DNA from: TA-20 sp035935115
GTDB taxonomy: Archaea > Thermoproteota > Nitrososphaeria > Nitrososphaerales > Nitrosopumilaceae
DNA: 64,000 nt
Reading direction: 5' to 3'
Assembly (NCBI GenBank): GCA_035935115.1
Contig: DASYXK010000010.1
Span: 62,001-126,000, forward strand
Part shown: positions 41,872 through 50,622 of the stretch, one piece after another
How the letters are laid out: each line of letters opens with the position of its first letter
Numbering within the stretch: the first letter of the stretch is position 1
The notes under the pieces: generated by a model
What the model saw: the letters and a program-made list of their open reading frames with translations, nothing else
Database searches by the model: none
What the model was told of the DNA's origin: nothing
Translations under genes and position numbers: made by a program

Positions 41872-44007
41872 ATGAGCGAAATAATATTAAAAATAGCAGA
41901 AATTTCACAACGCCATGTAGGCAAGGGCATTGCCCTAGTAGATCCAAAAATAATTGATGATAATAACTGGGAAGTTGGCCAAGTTTTAGAAATCATTGGT
42001 AATAGAAAAAGTCATGTAAAGTTATGGGCTGGTTCTCCAGAAGATTATGGCACAGGAATCATAAAGATTGATGGATTAACACGACATAACATTGATGCTG
42101 GCATAAATGACAAAGCATCTGTCAAAAAAGTAGATGCAAAAGAAGCAGAACAAGTGGTTTTATCACCAATTGAAAAATTAAGTGAAGAAGGATTACAAGA
42201 TTACATGCAAGTAAACTATGATGGTCATGTTTTAACAAATGGAGATACACTTATTGTAATGACACATCTTGGCGCTAGGACTCAATTGATTGTAACAGGT
42301 ACTACCCCATCTGCAAAACCTGTCATAATAACTGAACGAACTAAATTCAAGCTAGGCAGCATGACTAAGGCAATTGATCACAGTATCCCACGAATTACTT
42401 ATGACGAGTTAGGAGGATTAAAGAAAGAAGTTCAAAAAATACGTGAAATGGTAGAGCTTCCAATGAGACATCCAGAATTGTTTGAAAAATTAGGCGTGGA
42501 AGCACCAAAGGGAGTATTATTGTATGGTCCTCCTGGTACAGGAAAGACACTATTAGCAAAAGCAGTGGCTGGAGAAACAAACTCTCATTTCATTTCTCTT
42601 AGTGGACCAGAAATTATTGGAAAATACTACGGAGAAAGTGAAGAACGATTACGTGATATCTTCAAACAAGCTGAAGAAGGTGCTCCAAGCATAATATTCA
42701 TTGATGAAATTGATTCGATAGCCCCAAAAAGAGAAGAAGTTACTGGCGAAGTAGAAAAAAGAGTAGTTTCACAATTATTGACTCTGATGGATGGAATGAA
42801 ATCAAGAGGCAAGGTAGTTGTCATTGCAGCAACAAATAGGCCAGACTCACTTGACCCTGCAATAAGAAGACCAGGAAGATTTGATCGTGAAATTGAGATT
42901 GGAATACCAGATGAAGTAGGCAGAAAAGAAATCTTGGATATTCATACACGTGGTATGCCTCTTAATGACAAAGTTAACTTGGATCAAATTGCAAAAGTAA
43001 CACATGGATTTGTTGGTGCCGATTTAGAAATGCTTGCAAAAGAGGCAGCAATGAGATCATTACGAAGAATCTTACCTGAATTAGATCTTGAAGAAGAAAA
43101 AATTCCAGCAAAAATTTTACAAAAAATTGTGATTACTGATGATGACTTTAAAGATGCATTAAAAGAAGTAAGACCATCTGCATTAAGAGAAGTACTAGTT
43201 CAAGTTCCAAATGTCACATGGGATGACGTTGGAGGATTAGAGTCACTTAAGGAAGAATTACACGAAGCTGTTGAATGGCCACTAAAATACAAAGAGGCAT
43301 TTGAGTATACGGGAGTTACTTCTCCAAAAGGAATTTTATTACATGGCCTACCAGGTACGGGAAAAACATTGATTGCAAAAGCTCTTGCACATACCACGGA
43401 ATCTAATTTTATCAGCATTAAAGGCCCAGAGCTTTTATCAAAATGGGTAGGGGAATCTGAAAAAGGAGTGCGTGAGATTTTCAGAAAAGCAAGACAGGCT
43501 GCACCATGCATAATATTCTTAGATGAAATAGATGCAATAGCACCTGCCAGAGGTTCTGGAAGTTCAGATTCACATGTTACCGAAAGAGTAGTTTCACAAA
43601 TTTTAACAGAAATTGACGGTCTTGAAGAATTGCATAATGTGCTAGTGATTGGTGCTACTAATAGAGTAGACATTGTTGATTCTGCGTTATTGAGACCTGG
43701 AAGATTTGATAGAATAATTGAGGTGCCATTACCAGATTCAAAAGGACGTGAAAATGTCTTTAAGATTTATACCAAGAAAAAGCCACTAGCAGAAGATGTG
43801 AATTTGACAAAACTTGTGGAAATGACAGAAGGATTTAGCGGAGCAGAAATAGAGGGTGTTTGTAGTAGAGCAGCAATAGCTGCAATAAAACGATACGTAA
43901 ACAACAAAGAGAAATCAGTTAAATCAATAAAGATTACACAAGAAGATCTACTACACGCAATTAAAAAACTACGACCAGAAAGAGCTTCCATGTACGCAGT
44001 AACATGA
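41872..44007 (+). CDS. cdc48: Cdc48/VAT-type double AAA+ ATPase
   Basis: 711 residues. N domain (about 1-185), D1 with GPPGTGKTLLAKA (about 217) and IIFIDEIDSIAP, D2 with GLPGTGKTLIAKA (about 490) and IIFLDEIDAIAP; arginine fingers RRPGRFD (D1) and LRPGRFD (D2). The second Walker A has Leu instead of the usual Pro at position 2. It unfolds proteins for the proteasome. Follows hsp20 by 31 nt. No intein. Confidence 0.97.
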   Translation: MSEIILKIAEISQRHVGKGIALVDPKIIDDNNWEVGQVLEIIGNRKSHVKLWAGSPEDYGTGIIKIDGLTRHNIDAGINDKASVKKVDAKEAEQVVLSPIEKLSEEGLQDYMQVNYDGHVLTNGDTLIVMTHLGARTQLIVTGTTPSAKPVIITERTKFKLGSMTKAIDHSIPRITYDELGGLKKEVQKIREMVELPMRHPELFEKLGVEAPKGVLLYGPPGTGKTLLAKAVAGETNSHFISLSGPEIIGKYYGESEERLRDIFKQAEEGAPSIIFIDEIDSIAPKREEVTGEVEKRVVSQLLTLMDGMKSRGKVVVIAATNRPDSLDPAIRRPGRFDREIEIGIPDEVGRKEILDIHTRGMPLNDKVNLDQIAKVTHGFVGADLEMLAKEAAMRSLRRILPELDLEEEKIPAKILQKIVITDDDFKDALKEVRPSALREVLVQVPNVTWDDVGGLESLKEELHEAVEWPLKYKEAFEYTGVTSPKGILLHGLPGTGKTLIAKALAHTTESNFISIKGPELLSKWVGESEKGVREIFRKARQAAPCIIFLDEIDAIAPARGSGSSDSHVTERVVSQILTEIDGLEELHNVLVIGATNRVDIVDSALLRPGRFDRIIEVPLPDSKGRENVFKIYTKKKPLAEDVNLTKLVEMTEGFSGAEIEGVCSRAAIAAIKRYVNNKEKSVKSIKITQEDLLHAIKKLRPERASMYAVT

Positions 44008-44038
44008 TAGCTTATATGATAATTTCAAGTAGTAGATA

Positions 44039-45100
44039 ATGACGTCCAAAGAAGCAATACTTTATGAAAAGATACCAAACGATAAGGTTCGTTGCACAGC
44101 GTGTGCTAGATATTGTGAAATTGGTAAAGAACAGATTGGCCTTTGTGGTGTTAGAGGAAATAAGGGCGGAAAACTCGAGTTATTTGTTTATGGCAAAGTA
44201 ATTTCTGGTCATGTAGATCCTATAGAAAAAAAGCCAGTTACTCATTACAGACCTGGCACTAGCATCTACTCAATAGCTACTACTGGTTGTAATTGGTTAT
44301 GCAAATATTGCCAAAACTATGACATCAGTCAGCGCAGAAAGGTAGAAGGCACTGAGATGACTCCTGAAGAGGTAGTAGACCAAGCTATAAGATATGGTAC
44401 TGAGGGGATAGCCTATACCTATAACCAACCCTCCATCTTCATCGAGTTTGCACGTGATTGTGGGGTTATTGCAAGAAAAAAAGGCCTTTTCAATATTTTT
44501 GTCTCAAATGGTTACGATACGCCACAAACAGTAAAGATGATGGATGAATTTCTTGATTGTATTACTGTTGACTTTAAGGGCAATGCCGAACCTGATTTCA
44601 CTAGAAAATACATCGGAGTTCCCGATCCAAAACCAATCTTTGATACTCTAAAAGAAATTAGGGATAAAACCAAAATTCATGTAGAAATAACTGATTTAAT
44701 AGTTCCAAAGGTTGGCGATAATTTAGAATATGCAACCAAGCTTTGTAAGTTCATTTATGATGAATTTGGACCCGAAATGCCAATTCATTTCTTACGATTC
44801 CACCCAGATTACAAAATGATGGAGTTTGAATCAACACCAATCAAGACACTTGAAAGACACTATGAAATTGCAAAAAAAGAAGGACTAACATATGTGTATC
44901 TTGGAAATGTACCTGGCCATCCACTAGAGCATACGTATTGTTCTCAATGCAACAACATAGTTGTCAAAAGATATGGTTTTGATATTCAAGGTTGGAATAT
45001 GGATGAAAATAATAACTGTAAATTTTGTGGAAATAAAATCCCGATAACTGGAAAATTAGCAGAAAATTATAAACGAAATAGATTTCAATTTGTTTTCTAA
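44039..45100 (+). CDS. amrS: AmmeMemoRadiSam-system radical SAM enzyme (AmrS-like)
   Basis: 353 residues. 4Fe-4S motif GCNWLCKYC (C84, C88, C91); N-terminal Cys set C19, C22, C26, C36; GIAYTYNQPSIFIEFARD; C-terminal CSQC and CKFC knuckles. The AmrS group is close to pyruvate-formate-lyase activators but without a known target. Its stop overlaps that of the convergent cyclase gene as CTAA. Memo and AMMECR1 partners are not in this window. Confidence 0.92.
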   Translation: MTSKEAILYEKIPNDKVRCTACARYCEIGKEQIGLCGVRGNKGGKLELFVYGKVISGHVDPIEKKPVTHYRPGTSIYSIATTGCNWLCKYCQNYDISQRRKVEGTEMTPEEVVDQAIRYGTEGIAYTYNQPSIFIEFARDCGVIARKKGLFNIFVSNGYDTPQTVKMMDEFLDCITVDFKGNAEPDFTRKYIGVPDPKPIFDTLKEIRDKTKIHVEITDLIVPKVGDNLEYATKLCKFIYDEFGPEMPIHFLRFHPDYKMMEFESTPIKTLERHYEIAKKEGLTYVYLGNVPGHPLEHTYCSQCNNIVVKRYGFDIQGWNMDENNNCKFCGNKIPITGKLAENYKRNRFQFVF

Positions 45101-45738
45101 AGAGCAATTGCGCGTACAGGTGATCCCGTAGCCCCCTTTAACTTTAAAGGCAAAACAACTAACTTAAAATGTATTCCTGAAATTTTTTCCAAATTGCATA
45201 AATTTTCTAAAACTAAGACACCTTTGTTTAATAGTTGATGATGCGCCAAAAATCTTGAATCTGAACTCAAATCAATACTTGGCGAATCTATTCCGACCAA
45301 ACTTATTTTCTTTTTTACTAAATATTTTGCTGCGGATATTGAGATTCCTGGGTTTTTTGTAAAATAATATTTCTTTAATAGATTCTTGTGCCAGCCTGTA
45401 GCAAAAATTAGAGTTGAATTTGGCTGTAATTTACCGTGTTTATTCTCAAACTCAATAATGTCTTGCTTAGTGATGATCTCATTTGCTCGTTTTTTTATTT
45501 TAAATAAAATTGCATCAGTGATAAGCCTTCTTAGTGGAATTTTATCAATCTTTACACCTTTTTCCACAAAATGAAATGGTGCATCAATATGGGTACCTGA
45601 ATGTGAGCTCAAAAAAATAAGTTCAAGATTATAACCGTCTTCTTTATTTGTTGCCCATGAAATAAATCGAGGTTGTGGTGATCCGGGGAAACTTGGAAGT
45701 TTTTCAGAAATTTCTAATGTAAGATCTAGTGGTGACAT
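45097..45738 (-). CDS. Cyclase/kynurenine-formamidase-family metal hydrolase
   Basis: 213 residues. Metal motif HSGTHIDAPFHF and later GIDSPSIDL; ATGWHKNL carries a further His. Family members hydrolyse formyl-kynurenine or related amides, but the substrate here is unknown. No tryptophan-degradation genes are adjacent. Confidence 0.88.
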   Translation of the reverse strand: MSPLDLTLEISEKLPSFPGSPQPRFISWATNKEDGYNLELIFLSSHSGTHIDAPFHFVEKGVKIDKIPLRRLITDAILFKIKKRANEIITKQDIIEFENKHGKLQPNSTLIFATGWHKNLLKKYYFTKNPGISISAAKYLVKKKISLVGIDSPSIDLSSDSRFLAHHQLLNKGVLVLENLCNLEKISGIHFKLVVLPLKLKGATGSPVRAIAL

Positions 45739-45820
45739 TATAATTTGTTTTATCAGTGCAACTAATCAATTTTGATATCTCGTAGTCAAAGGTTAAATAT
45801 TGTGAAACAAGAATTACCTT

Positions 45821-46081
45821 ATGCCTACAACCTATATCTTACTAAATTCTGATTTAGGCTCTGATGTAGAAATCATTCAGAAAATTAAAGAAATACTGGA
45901 TAAGGAGGGCAAATCTATTCGATACGAAGTCCAAGGGGTATACGGTGTATATGATATAATTGTAAAAATAACAGCAGACAATATGGATCTTTTACGAAAT
46001 ATCATAACAAACAAAATTAGAAAAATAGACAAAGTGTATTCAACCTTAACAATGATGGTTATAGAAGAACAAGAACAATAA
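45821..46081 (+). CDS. Stand-alone Lrp/AsnC ligand-binding (RAM) domain
   Basis: 86 residues with no HTH. TYILLNSDLGSDVEIIQKI and GVYGVYDIIVKITADNMDLL match the RAM dimer core. Such proteins form oligomers and may modulate full-length Lrp regulators by binding amino acids. ATG 45821 follows an AT-rich promoter; the convergent aminotransferase begins one nt beyond the stop. Confidence 0.88.
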   Translation: MPTTYILLNSDLGSDVEIIQKIKEILDKEGKSIRYEVQGVYGVYDIIVKITADNMDLLRNIITNKIRKIDKVYSTLTMMVIEEQEQ

Positions 46082-46082
46082 A

Positions 46083-47231
46083 CTAACTTTTTTTGATTGC
46101 ATCTATGACCTTCAGGATTTGAGTTTCTGTATTAAAAAAATGCATTGAAGCTCTGATCACTTTTTGAGTAAAGATTTCTCGCACTGCAAGAATCATATTT
46201 TGTTTCTCAAGTCTTTCTACAACAATTTTTGGGTCTTGGTTTAGAAGTGAAAAAGAGACTATGCTTGTTCTTTTCTCAGATTCTTCAGGTCCATACAAAA
46301 TAACGCCTGGAATTCTTGATAGCTCTTCACGCATTATGTTGGCAAGTTTGATGTTATTTTTTCTAACATTCTCAAGACCTAATCTTAACAAATAGACAAT
46401 AGATGCCTCAAGACCAGCTACCCCAGCCCAATTACGAAATCCAGCTTGGAATTTTGCTGGCATCTCCTTGTAGGCAATCTTACCTTCATGAAATATGGCT
46501 GACTCTCCACCCACCTGAAGTGGTTCTAACATCTCACTTGATTCCTTTTTACAAAAAAATATTCCAGTTCCCATCGGACCACAAAGCCACTTTGAACCAT
46601 TAAAAGACATAAAATTGCACTTGATTTTATTTACATCAACATCTTCAAGGCAACCAACTGTTTGAGCTGCATCTATAAAATATGGAATATTTTTTTCAGC
46701 TAGGATGTTTCCAATTTGTTCTACAGGTAAAATTGCACCTGTATTAAAAAGAGCGTGACTTAGTACAACAAGACCAGTGTTGCCATCAATTATTTTTCTT
46801 AACTCTTCAAGTTCAAAATAACCAGCATTGTTGACTTTTAAATTTTTTACTGTTAGCTTTTCAGCTAAACGTACCCATGGATAATGATTTGCTGGATGTT
46901 CATGATTTGAATCGCGAATTATAATATTTGACGTCTGTTTTAATTTTAGACCACTTGCAACCATGTTAACTCCATCTGTAGTACTTTGAGTAAAGATTAC
47001 TTCATCTGGTTTACATTTTATTAAATATGAAATTGCTTTTCTTGCAAGGAATAGTCTTTCTGTAACATAACTATCTGCTTTTTTTGAATCCGACCCCATC
47101 TCATTATAGCTTACAAGAAAATCAGTCATCGCCTTTATGCTCGAAATCGGCATCAGCGAAGTTGATGCATTATTTAGATAGATTGTATCTTTATACGGAA
47201 AATCTTGAGAAACGTCATAATCCAAATTCAT
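46083..47231 (-). CDS. Class V aminotransferase/cysteine-desulfurase-like PLP enzyme
   Basis: 382 residues. PLP Lys in NGSKWLCGPMGTGIF, cofactor-ring Asp in YFIDAAQTVG, and SNHEHPANHYPWVRL. It could be a cysteine desulfurase or a selenocysteine/isopenicillin epimerase-like enzyme; the Cys of the desulfurase loop is not obvious. Divergent from the RecA-like gene with overlapping promoters. Confidence 0.88.
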   Translation of the reverse strand: MNLDYDVSQDFPYKDTIYLNNASTSLMPISSIKAMTDFLVSYNEMGSDSKKADSYVTERLFLARKAISYLIKCKPDEVIFTQSTTDGVNMVASGLKLKQTSNIIIRDSNHEHPANHYPWVRLAEKLTVKNLKVNNAGYFELEELRKIIDGNTGLVVLSHALFNTGAILPVEQIGNILAEKNIPYFIDAAQTVGCLEDVDVNKIKCNFMSFNGSKWLCGPMGTGIFFCKKESSEMLEPLQVGGESAIFHEGKIAYKEMPAKFQAGFRNWAGVAGLEASIVYLLRLGLENVRKNNIKLANIMREELSRIPGVILYGPEESEKRTSIVSFSLLNQDPKIVVERLEKQNMILAVREIFTQKVIRASMHFFNTETQILKVIDAIKKS

Positions 47232-47261
47232 TATTATATTACGATCTATCTAGGTACAGCG

Positions 47262-47879
47262 TTGTTTAAAAATCATGATAATGCTCCAAAGGCTGAAATT
47301 ATTTTGAATTTACAAAACATACTTACACAAAATAAAATTAATTCAGTTTTGTATTCTGATCCATTTCTTAAAGCTGGTTTTATTGCAAAACTTGTAGAGG
47401 ATCTAAAGCTAGACGTTCTATACTTGGATCTTGATTTATTGTATAGCGGATATGTGGCATCTGGTATGATTAAAACTCCTCAAAACCTTACTTTATTCTG
47501 TCCTACTTTTGAGGTATTAAATAAAGCACTGGCAAAAATCTTGGTAGATTTGAGTACTAAAAAATCGGTATTGATCATCGATTCGCTTAATGGACTTTTT
47601 AATATATTAAACAAAAAAAAGGAAATTGGCAAGATTGTCGCTTCATATGTAATGTTATTAGCAAGTATGGCATATAGTACTAATTCCTATGTTGTCATAA
47701 CTAGCATGGTTAGGTTCAAAAAAGAAGAAGGATGGATACTTTCTCCTACTGGAAAACGTTTGATAGAAGCAAAAAATGGGGAGAAGATTTTACTTGAAAA
47801 AAATGATCAAGGAATAATTTTAAATTTTTTAGATAAAAAAGAGAAATCTGTCATTCCAGCAGATTCAATCCCACTTTAA
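47262..47879 (+). CDS. RecA/KaiC-like protein without a Walker A motif
   Basis: 205 residues from TTG 47262, about 26 nt after a TATA-like ATTATTATATTA. The fold order resembles the RecA/RadA/KaiC core: SVLYSDPFLKAGFIAKLVEDL at the P-loop place, LDVLYLDLDLLYSGYVASG, then Walker B-like SVLIIDSLNGLFNIL and SYVVITSMVRFKKEEG. The P-loop GxxxxGKT is missing (YSDPFLKAG), so ATP hydrolysis is unlikely; it may be a structural paralog. The stop overlaps that of parvulin as TTAA. Confidence 0.72.
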   Translation: MFKNHDNAPKAEIILNLQNILTQNKINSVLYSDPFLKAGFIAKLVEDLKLDVLYLDLDLLYSGYVASGMIKTPQNLTLFCPTFEVLNKALAKILVDLSTKKSVLIIDSLNGLFNILNKKKEIGKIVASYVMLLASMAYSTNSYVVITSMVRFKKEEGWILSPTGKRLIEAKNGEKILLEKNDQGIILNFLDKKEKSVIPADSIPL

Positions 47880-48151
47880 TCCAATCTTTTTATTATGTGA
47901 TATCCGAACTGAGTTTTTACTATGTCTGAAACTTGAGCTTTTTCTAGAGAAAATGCAGCTTTTTCAAATTCTGTCACCATCATACCTCTACCAAAATATC
48001 CAAGATCTCCACCTCGTTTTTTTGATCCATCAATTGAATATTCCTTAGCAAGGTTTGCAAAGCTTTCACCTTTAGCAATTCTTGTTTTTAATTCTTGAGC
48101 AAGACTTAGCTTTTCGACTAGAATGTGTGCACAATGAACTTTGTTTGCCAT
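47876..48151 (-). CDS. Stand-alone parvulin peptidyl-prolyl isomerase
   Basis: 91 residues, a single parvulin domain: VHCAHILVEKLSLAQEL, SFANLAKEYSIDGSKKRGGDLGYF, MVTEFEKAAF and the C-terminal TQFGYHIIKRL. It resembles PinA and NmPin parvulins known from Nitrosopumilales. No signal peptide, so it acts in the cytosol or near the membrane. Useful as a lineage marker. Confidence 0.94.
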   Translation of the reverse strand: MANKVHCAHILVEKLSLAQELKTRIAKGESFANLAKEYSIDGSKKRGGDLGYFGRGMMVTEFEKAAFSLEKAQVSDIVKTQFGYHIIKRLD

Positions 48152-48209
48152 GATTTTAAAATAAAATTAAATTATAAAAAAACGTCGATCGCATGTAATA
48201 CATCTACTC

Positions 48210-48227
48210 ATTCTAAATTTTTAGAAT
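48210..48227. promoter_or_regulatory. 8-bp inverted repeat between parvulin and ferredoxin
   Basis: ATTCTAAA and TTTAGAAT are perfect inverted copies around TT. It lies in the 190-nt divergent region; downstream, GTTATAA occurs twice and GTTATATTA at about 48305-48313 is the likely TATA box of the ferredoxin gene. The element could be an operator for either gene. Confidence 0.4.
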
Positions 48228-48341
48228 AAGCTAATGATATCAAATAAAATTTTAACACTGTTATAAAATTCTCAAACGCCGTTATAACTTAGTTTTTTTG
48301 AGCAAGTTATATTAAGATCCGTTAGCGAATTAATACTGAAT

Positions 48342-48641
48342 ATGCCAGTTGGAATAATACCCGATATAGGCGAACAAATGTGTATAGGATGTGCACTCTG
48401 CGTAGAGATCTGTACATCACTAGGCCCAGACGTACTAAGAGTAAAACCAGTAGAAGGCTGGAAGAGGGGTAAAGCATTTGTCTTTTATCCAGAAAGATGC
48501 ATCTCAGATGGTGCATGTATAGGAGTTTGCCCAACAAAAGCAATCTTTTGGATGAGACCAATGGACTTTACAGTAGGTCAACCAGTACCATTATACAGAA
48601 ACTCTGTATTCGTCAAAGGTTGGACTGAACTAGCAGAATAG
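48342..48641 (+). CDS. Two-cluster [4Fe-4S] ferredoxin
   Basis: 99 residues. Cluster motifs CIGCALCVEIC (C14, C17, C20, C24) and CISDGACIGVCP. The spacer GPDVLRVKPVEGWKRGKAF makes it larger than bacterial 8Fe ferredoxins, and a C-terminal extension follows. It resembles NuoI-like or archaeal ferredoxins carrying low-potential electrons. Stand-alone transcript with its own TATA box. Confidence 0.9.
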   Translation: MPVGIIPDIGEQMCIGCALCVEICTSLGPDVLRVKPVEGWKRGKAFVFYPERCISDGACIGVCPTKAIFWMRPMDFTVGQPVPLYRNSVFVKGWTELAE

Positions 48642-48730
48642 GTCGTCCGACAATTAACTTCTTTTTCTTAAAACTATACTAGTGTGTACTATACCACGTT
48701 GTCTAAATATATGGAAAAATTCAACCATAA

Positions 48731-49228
48731 TTGTTGAGCAAACCCGGTAATTTGTGGCGTCGTGTGCATGGTAAGATAACAAAAAAACCAACTAACTTTG
48801 GCTGGTTAATTAACAATAAACTTGCAGGAAGTGGAATGCCAACATCTATAGCTGAGCTTGAATGGATTAGAAAACAAGGTGTGAAATCCATTATCACAAT
48901 GACAGAAAATCCTCTTCCAGACTCATGGATTAAAGATATCAATTATCTTCATGTACCTACAGAAGATCTTTCTGCACCAGACATGGATAAAATAGATCAG
49001 ACTGTTGATTTTATTCAAGAACGAATCAAAAATGATGAACCTATTATGGTTCACTGCGCAGCTGGAATTGGTAGAACGGGAACTATGTTAGCTTGTTATT
49101 TAATAAAATACCATAACTTGTCTGCTAAAAATGCAATTGAAAAAGTACGTAAAGAAAGACCAGGCTCCATACAATCTGAATCACAAGAAATAGCAGTAGG
49201 TCTTTATCACAAATTTGTTCACAAGTAA
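48731..49228 (+). CDS. Dual-specificity protein phosphatase (DSP/Cdc14-like)
   Basis: 165 residues. P-loop VHCAAGIGRTG (Cys109, Arg115) and an upstream acid loop LSAPDMD. Dual-specificity phosphatases dephosphorylate Ser/Thr and Tyr; in archaea the targets are unknown. Starts at one of two TTGs (48731, 48734), about 26 nt after CTAAATATATGG. Its end abuts the next minus-strand mini-gene. Confidence 0.9.
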   Translation: MLSKPGNLWRRVHGKITKKPTNFGWLINNKLAGSGMPTSIAELEWIRKQGVKSIITMTENPLPDSWIKDINYLHVPTEDLSAPDMDKIDQTVDFIQERIKNDEPIMVHCAAGIGRTGTMLACYLIKYHNLSAKNAIEKVRKERPGSIQSESQEIAVGLYHKFVHK

Positions 49229-49375
49229 CTATTCTGGTATAGAAGTAGTTACCATTTTTCCATTTTCAAGCTTGATAAACAAAAATCTGTTATCCTTGAA
49301 GATCAAAGTTATTTCGCCATTTTTTTCTTCTACCTCAAGCAATTCTTGTCCTCTAAGTCCATCAAATTTTGCCAT
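49229..49375 (-). CDS. 48-residue hypothetical protein
   Basis: ATG 49375 to TAG 49229-49231, directly adjacent to the phosphatase stop. The product is an amphipathic beta-like chain: GQELLEVEEKNGEITLIFKD and RFLFIKLENGKMVTTSIPE. It follows the 180-residue gene by 29 nt on the same strand and is probably its partner in an operon. No family recognised. Support comes from neat boundaries and coding-like composition. Confidence 0.6.
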   Translation of the reverse strand: MAKFDGLRGQELLEVEEKNGEITLIFKDNRFLFIKLENGKMVTTSIPE

Positions 49376-49404
49376 GACCTAACTCCAATAATTCCATTTA
49401 TATC

Positions 49405-49947
49405 CTATTTGGTAATCTCGATCTCTATTTCTTTAGAATGTGTTTTTCCATTAAATGTATCAGTATAGTCATGTTTTAGCCAAGAAACAAAAATCTCTGC
49501 ACCAACCTTGTGTTTTCCATTACCAAGATCAGCCGCTTTGAATTCAATCTTTTCGTTAAAATTAAGAAGTAATTCTTGAGCCTCTACTAGACTTTTTGGA
49601 ATAAATGGTTCAAAATTTTTTGCTATCTGGACCCAGATCTTTTTTTCTGCCATTTGGGTGAGTTTAGGGTTACGTGTCCAAAATAACGCGGCCTTTCTAT
49701 AGGTGTCTACTGGTTTTCCTATCTCACGTTTTCGTAGTCCACCTGTGTAGAGTTTGACTCCGTATTTTAGCTTAAATGTATTATCATGTTTATTGTAGGC
49801 TCTTTCCCAGTTTTTTTCATTAAAAGCTTCTCGAAACGCACCCATTACAGCAAATTTTACATTTATTGTGATGTTATCATCGACTCTAAATTTATCATTT
49901 GACTTTTCTAGTTCCACATCAGTGATGAAGGTCTTTTCAGTAGACAA
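49405..49947 (-). CDS. Hypothetical protein, possible nucleic-acid binding
   Basis: 180 residues. A beta-rich N-terminus (DVELEKSNDKFRVDDNITINVKFAV), then NEKNWERAYNKHDNTFKLKYGVKLY and a C-terminal Ig-like part (EKIEFKAADLGNGKHKVGAEIFVSW). Divergent from rpoL across a short region with a GGTTTATATCC box near its 5' end. Family unknown. Confidence 0.7.
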   Translation of the reverse strand: MSTEKTFITDVELEKSNDKFRVDDNITINVKFAVMGAFREAFNEKNWERAYNKHDNTFKLKYGVKLYTGGLRKREIGKPVDTYRKAALFWTRNPKLTQMAEKKIWVQIAKNFEPFIPKSLVEAQELLLNFNEKIEFKAADLGNGKHKVGAEIFVSWLKHDYTDTFNGKTHSKEIEIEITK

Positions 49948-49993
49948 TTAATCGTAATGGTTTATATCCTCAATAAGTATTTTTTTTATTTAC

Positions 49994-50275
49994 ATGGATG
50001 CAAAGATAACAAAATCTTCTCCAAAGGAAGTTTCATTAACCATATCGAAATCTGATATTGGTACATTATACATAGTGCAACATGAACTTCTCAAGGAATC
50101 TAGTGTAGAATTTGCAGGTGTAATAATGAAGCATCCACTTACTAGAGAATATTGGATGCGTGTAAATACATCAAAAGGAAATCCATTAAAAGAAATAGAA
50201 AAGGCAGCAAAAACTGCAATTGAATATACAGACGAACTAAAAAAAGTAGTACATTCTAAATTAAAGGGTGTTTAA
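49994..50275 (+). CDS. rpoL: RNA polymerase subunit L (Rpb11-like)
   Basis: 93 residues of the RpoL family: DIGTLYIVQHELLKE, EFAGVIMKHPLTREYWMRV and the C-terminal helix EIEKAAKTAIEYTDELKKVV. It pairs with RpoD in assembly of archaeal RNA polymerase. A TATA box GTTTATATCC lies about 28 nt upstream. Followed without a gap by tfs, and 35 nt later by pcna, then lysC. Confidence 0.95.
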   Translation: MDAKITKSSPKEVSLTISKSDIGTLYIVQHELLKESSVEFAGVIMKHPLTREYWMRVNTSKGNPLKEIEKAAKTAIEYTDELKKVVHSKLKGV

Positions 50276-50587
50276 ATGAAATTTTGCCCCAAGTGTGAGG
50301 TGCGCTTAAAGCAAGATAGCTCTGATTCTTTTATTTGTCAAAAATGTGGTTACACTGAAAAAGGCGGAAAGGAAAGAAAGCAAGTAAAAGGAGAGAGTAG
50401 CTCTACCATTAATGTTTTAGATGAAAACGAAAAAACGCCAACATTACCTGTTATAAAAATTGACTGCGAAAAATGTGGAAACACTGAAGCAGTGTGGTGG
50501 ATGTTACAAACTAGAAGCGCAGATGAGCCAACAACTCAGTTTTATCGCTGTGTTAAATGTAGCTATACGTGGCGTAACTACGCATAA
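50276..50587 (+). CDS. tfs: Transcription elongation/cleavage factor TFS
   Basis: 103 residues. N-terminal zinc ribbon (C4, C7, C21, C24) and C-terminal ribbon (C64, C67, C92, C95) with the catalytic acidic pair in RSADEPTTQ (D83, E84). It rescues backtracked RNA polymerase by stimulating cleavage. Its ATG immediately follows the rpoL stop. Confidence 0.95.
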   Translation: MKFCPKCEVRLKQDSSDSFICQKCGYTEKGGKERKQVKGESSSTINVLDENEKTPTLPVIKIDCEKCGNTEAVWWMLQTRSADEPTTQFYRCVKCSYTWRNYA

Positions 50588-50622
50588 CGTTTAACTTGAA
50601 GATGCTAGACATCTGATTAAGT

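Noticed and set aside
41872..44007. Intein or truncated second AAA module in Cdc48
   Set aside because: Both Walker A/B pairs and arginine fingers are present at normal spacing; Leu for Pro in the second Walker A is tolerated.
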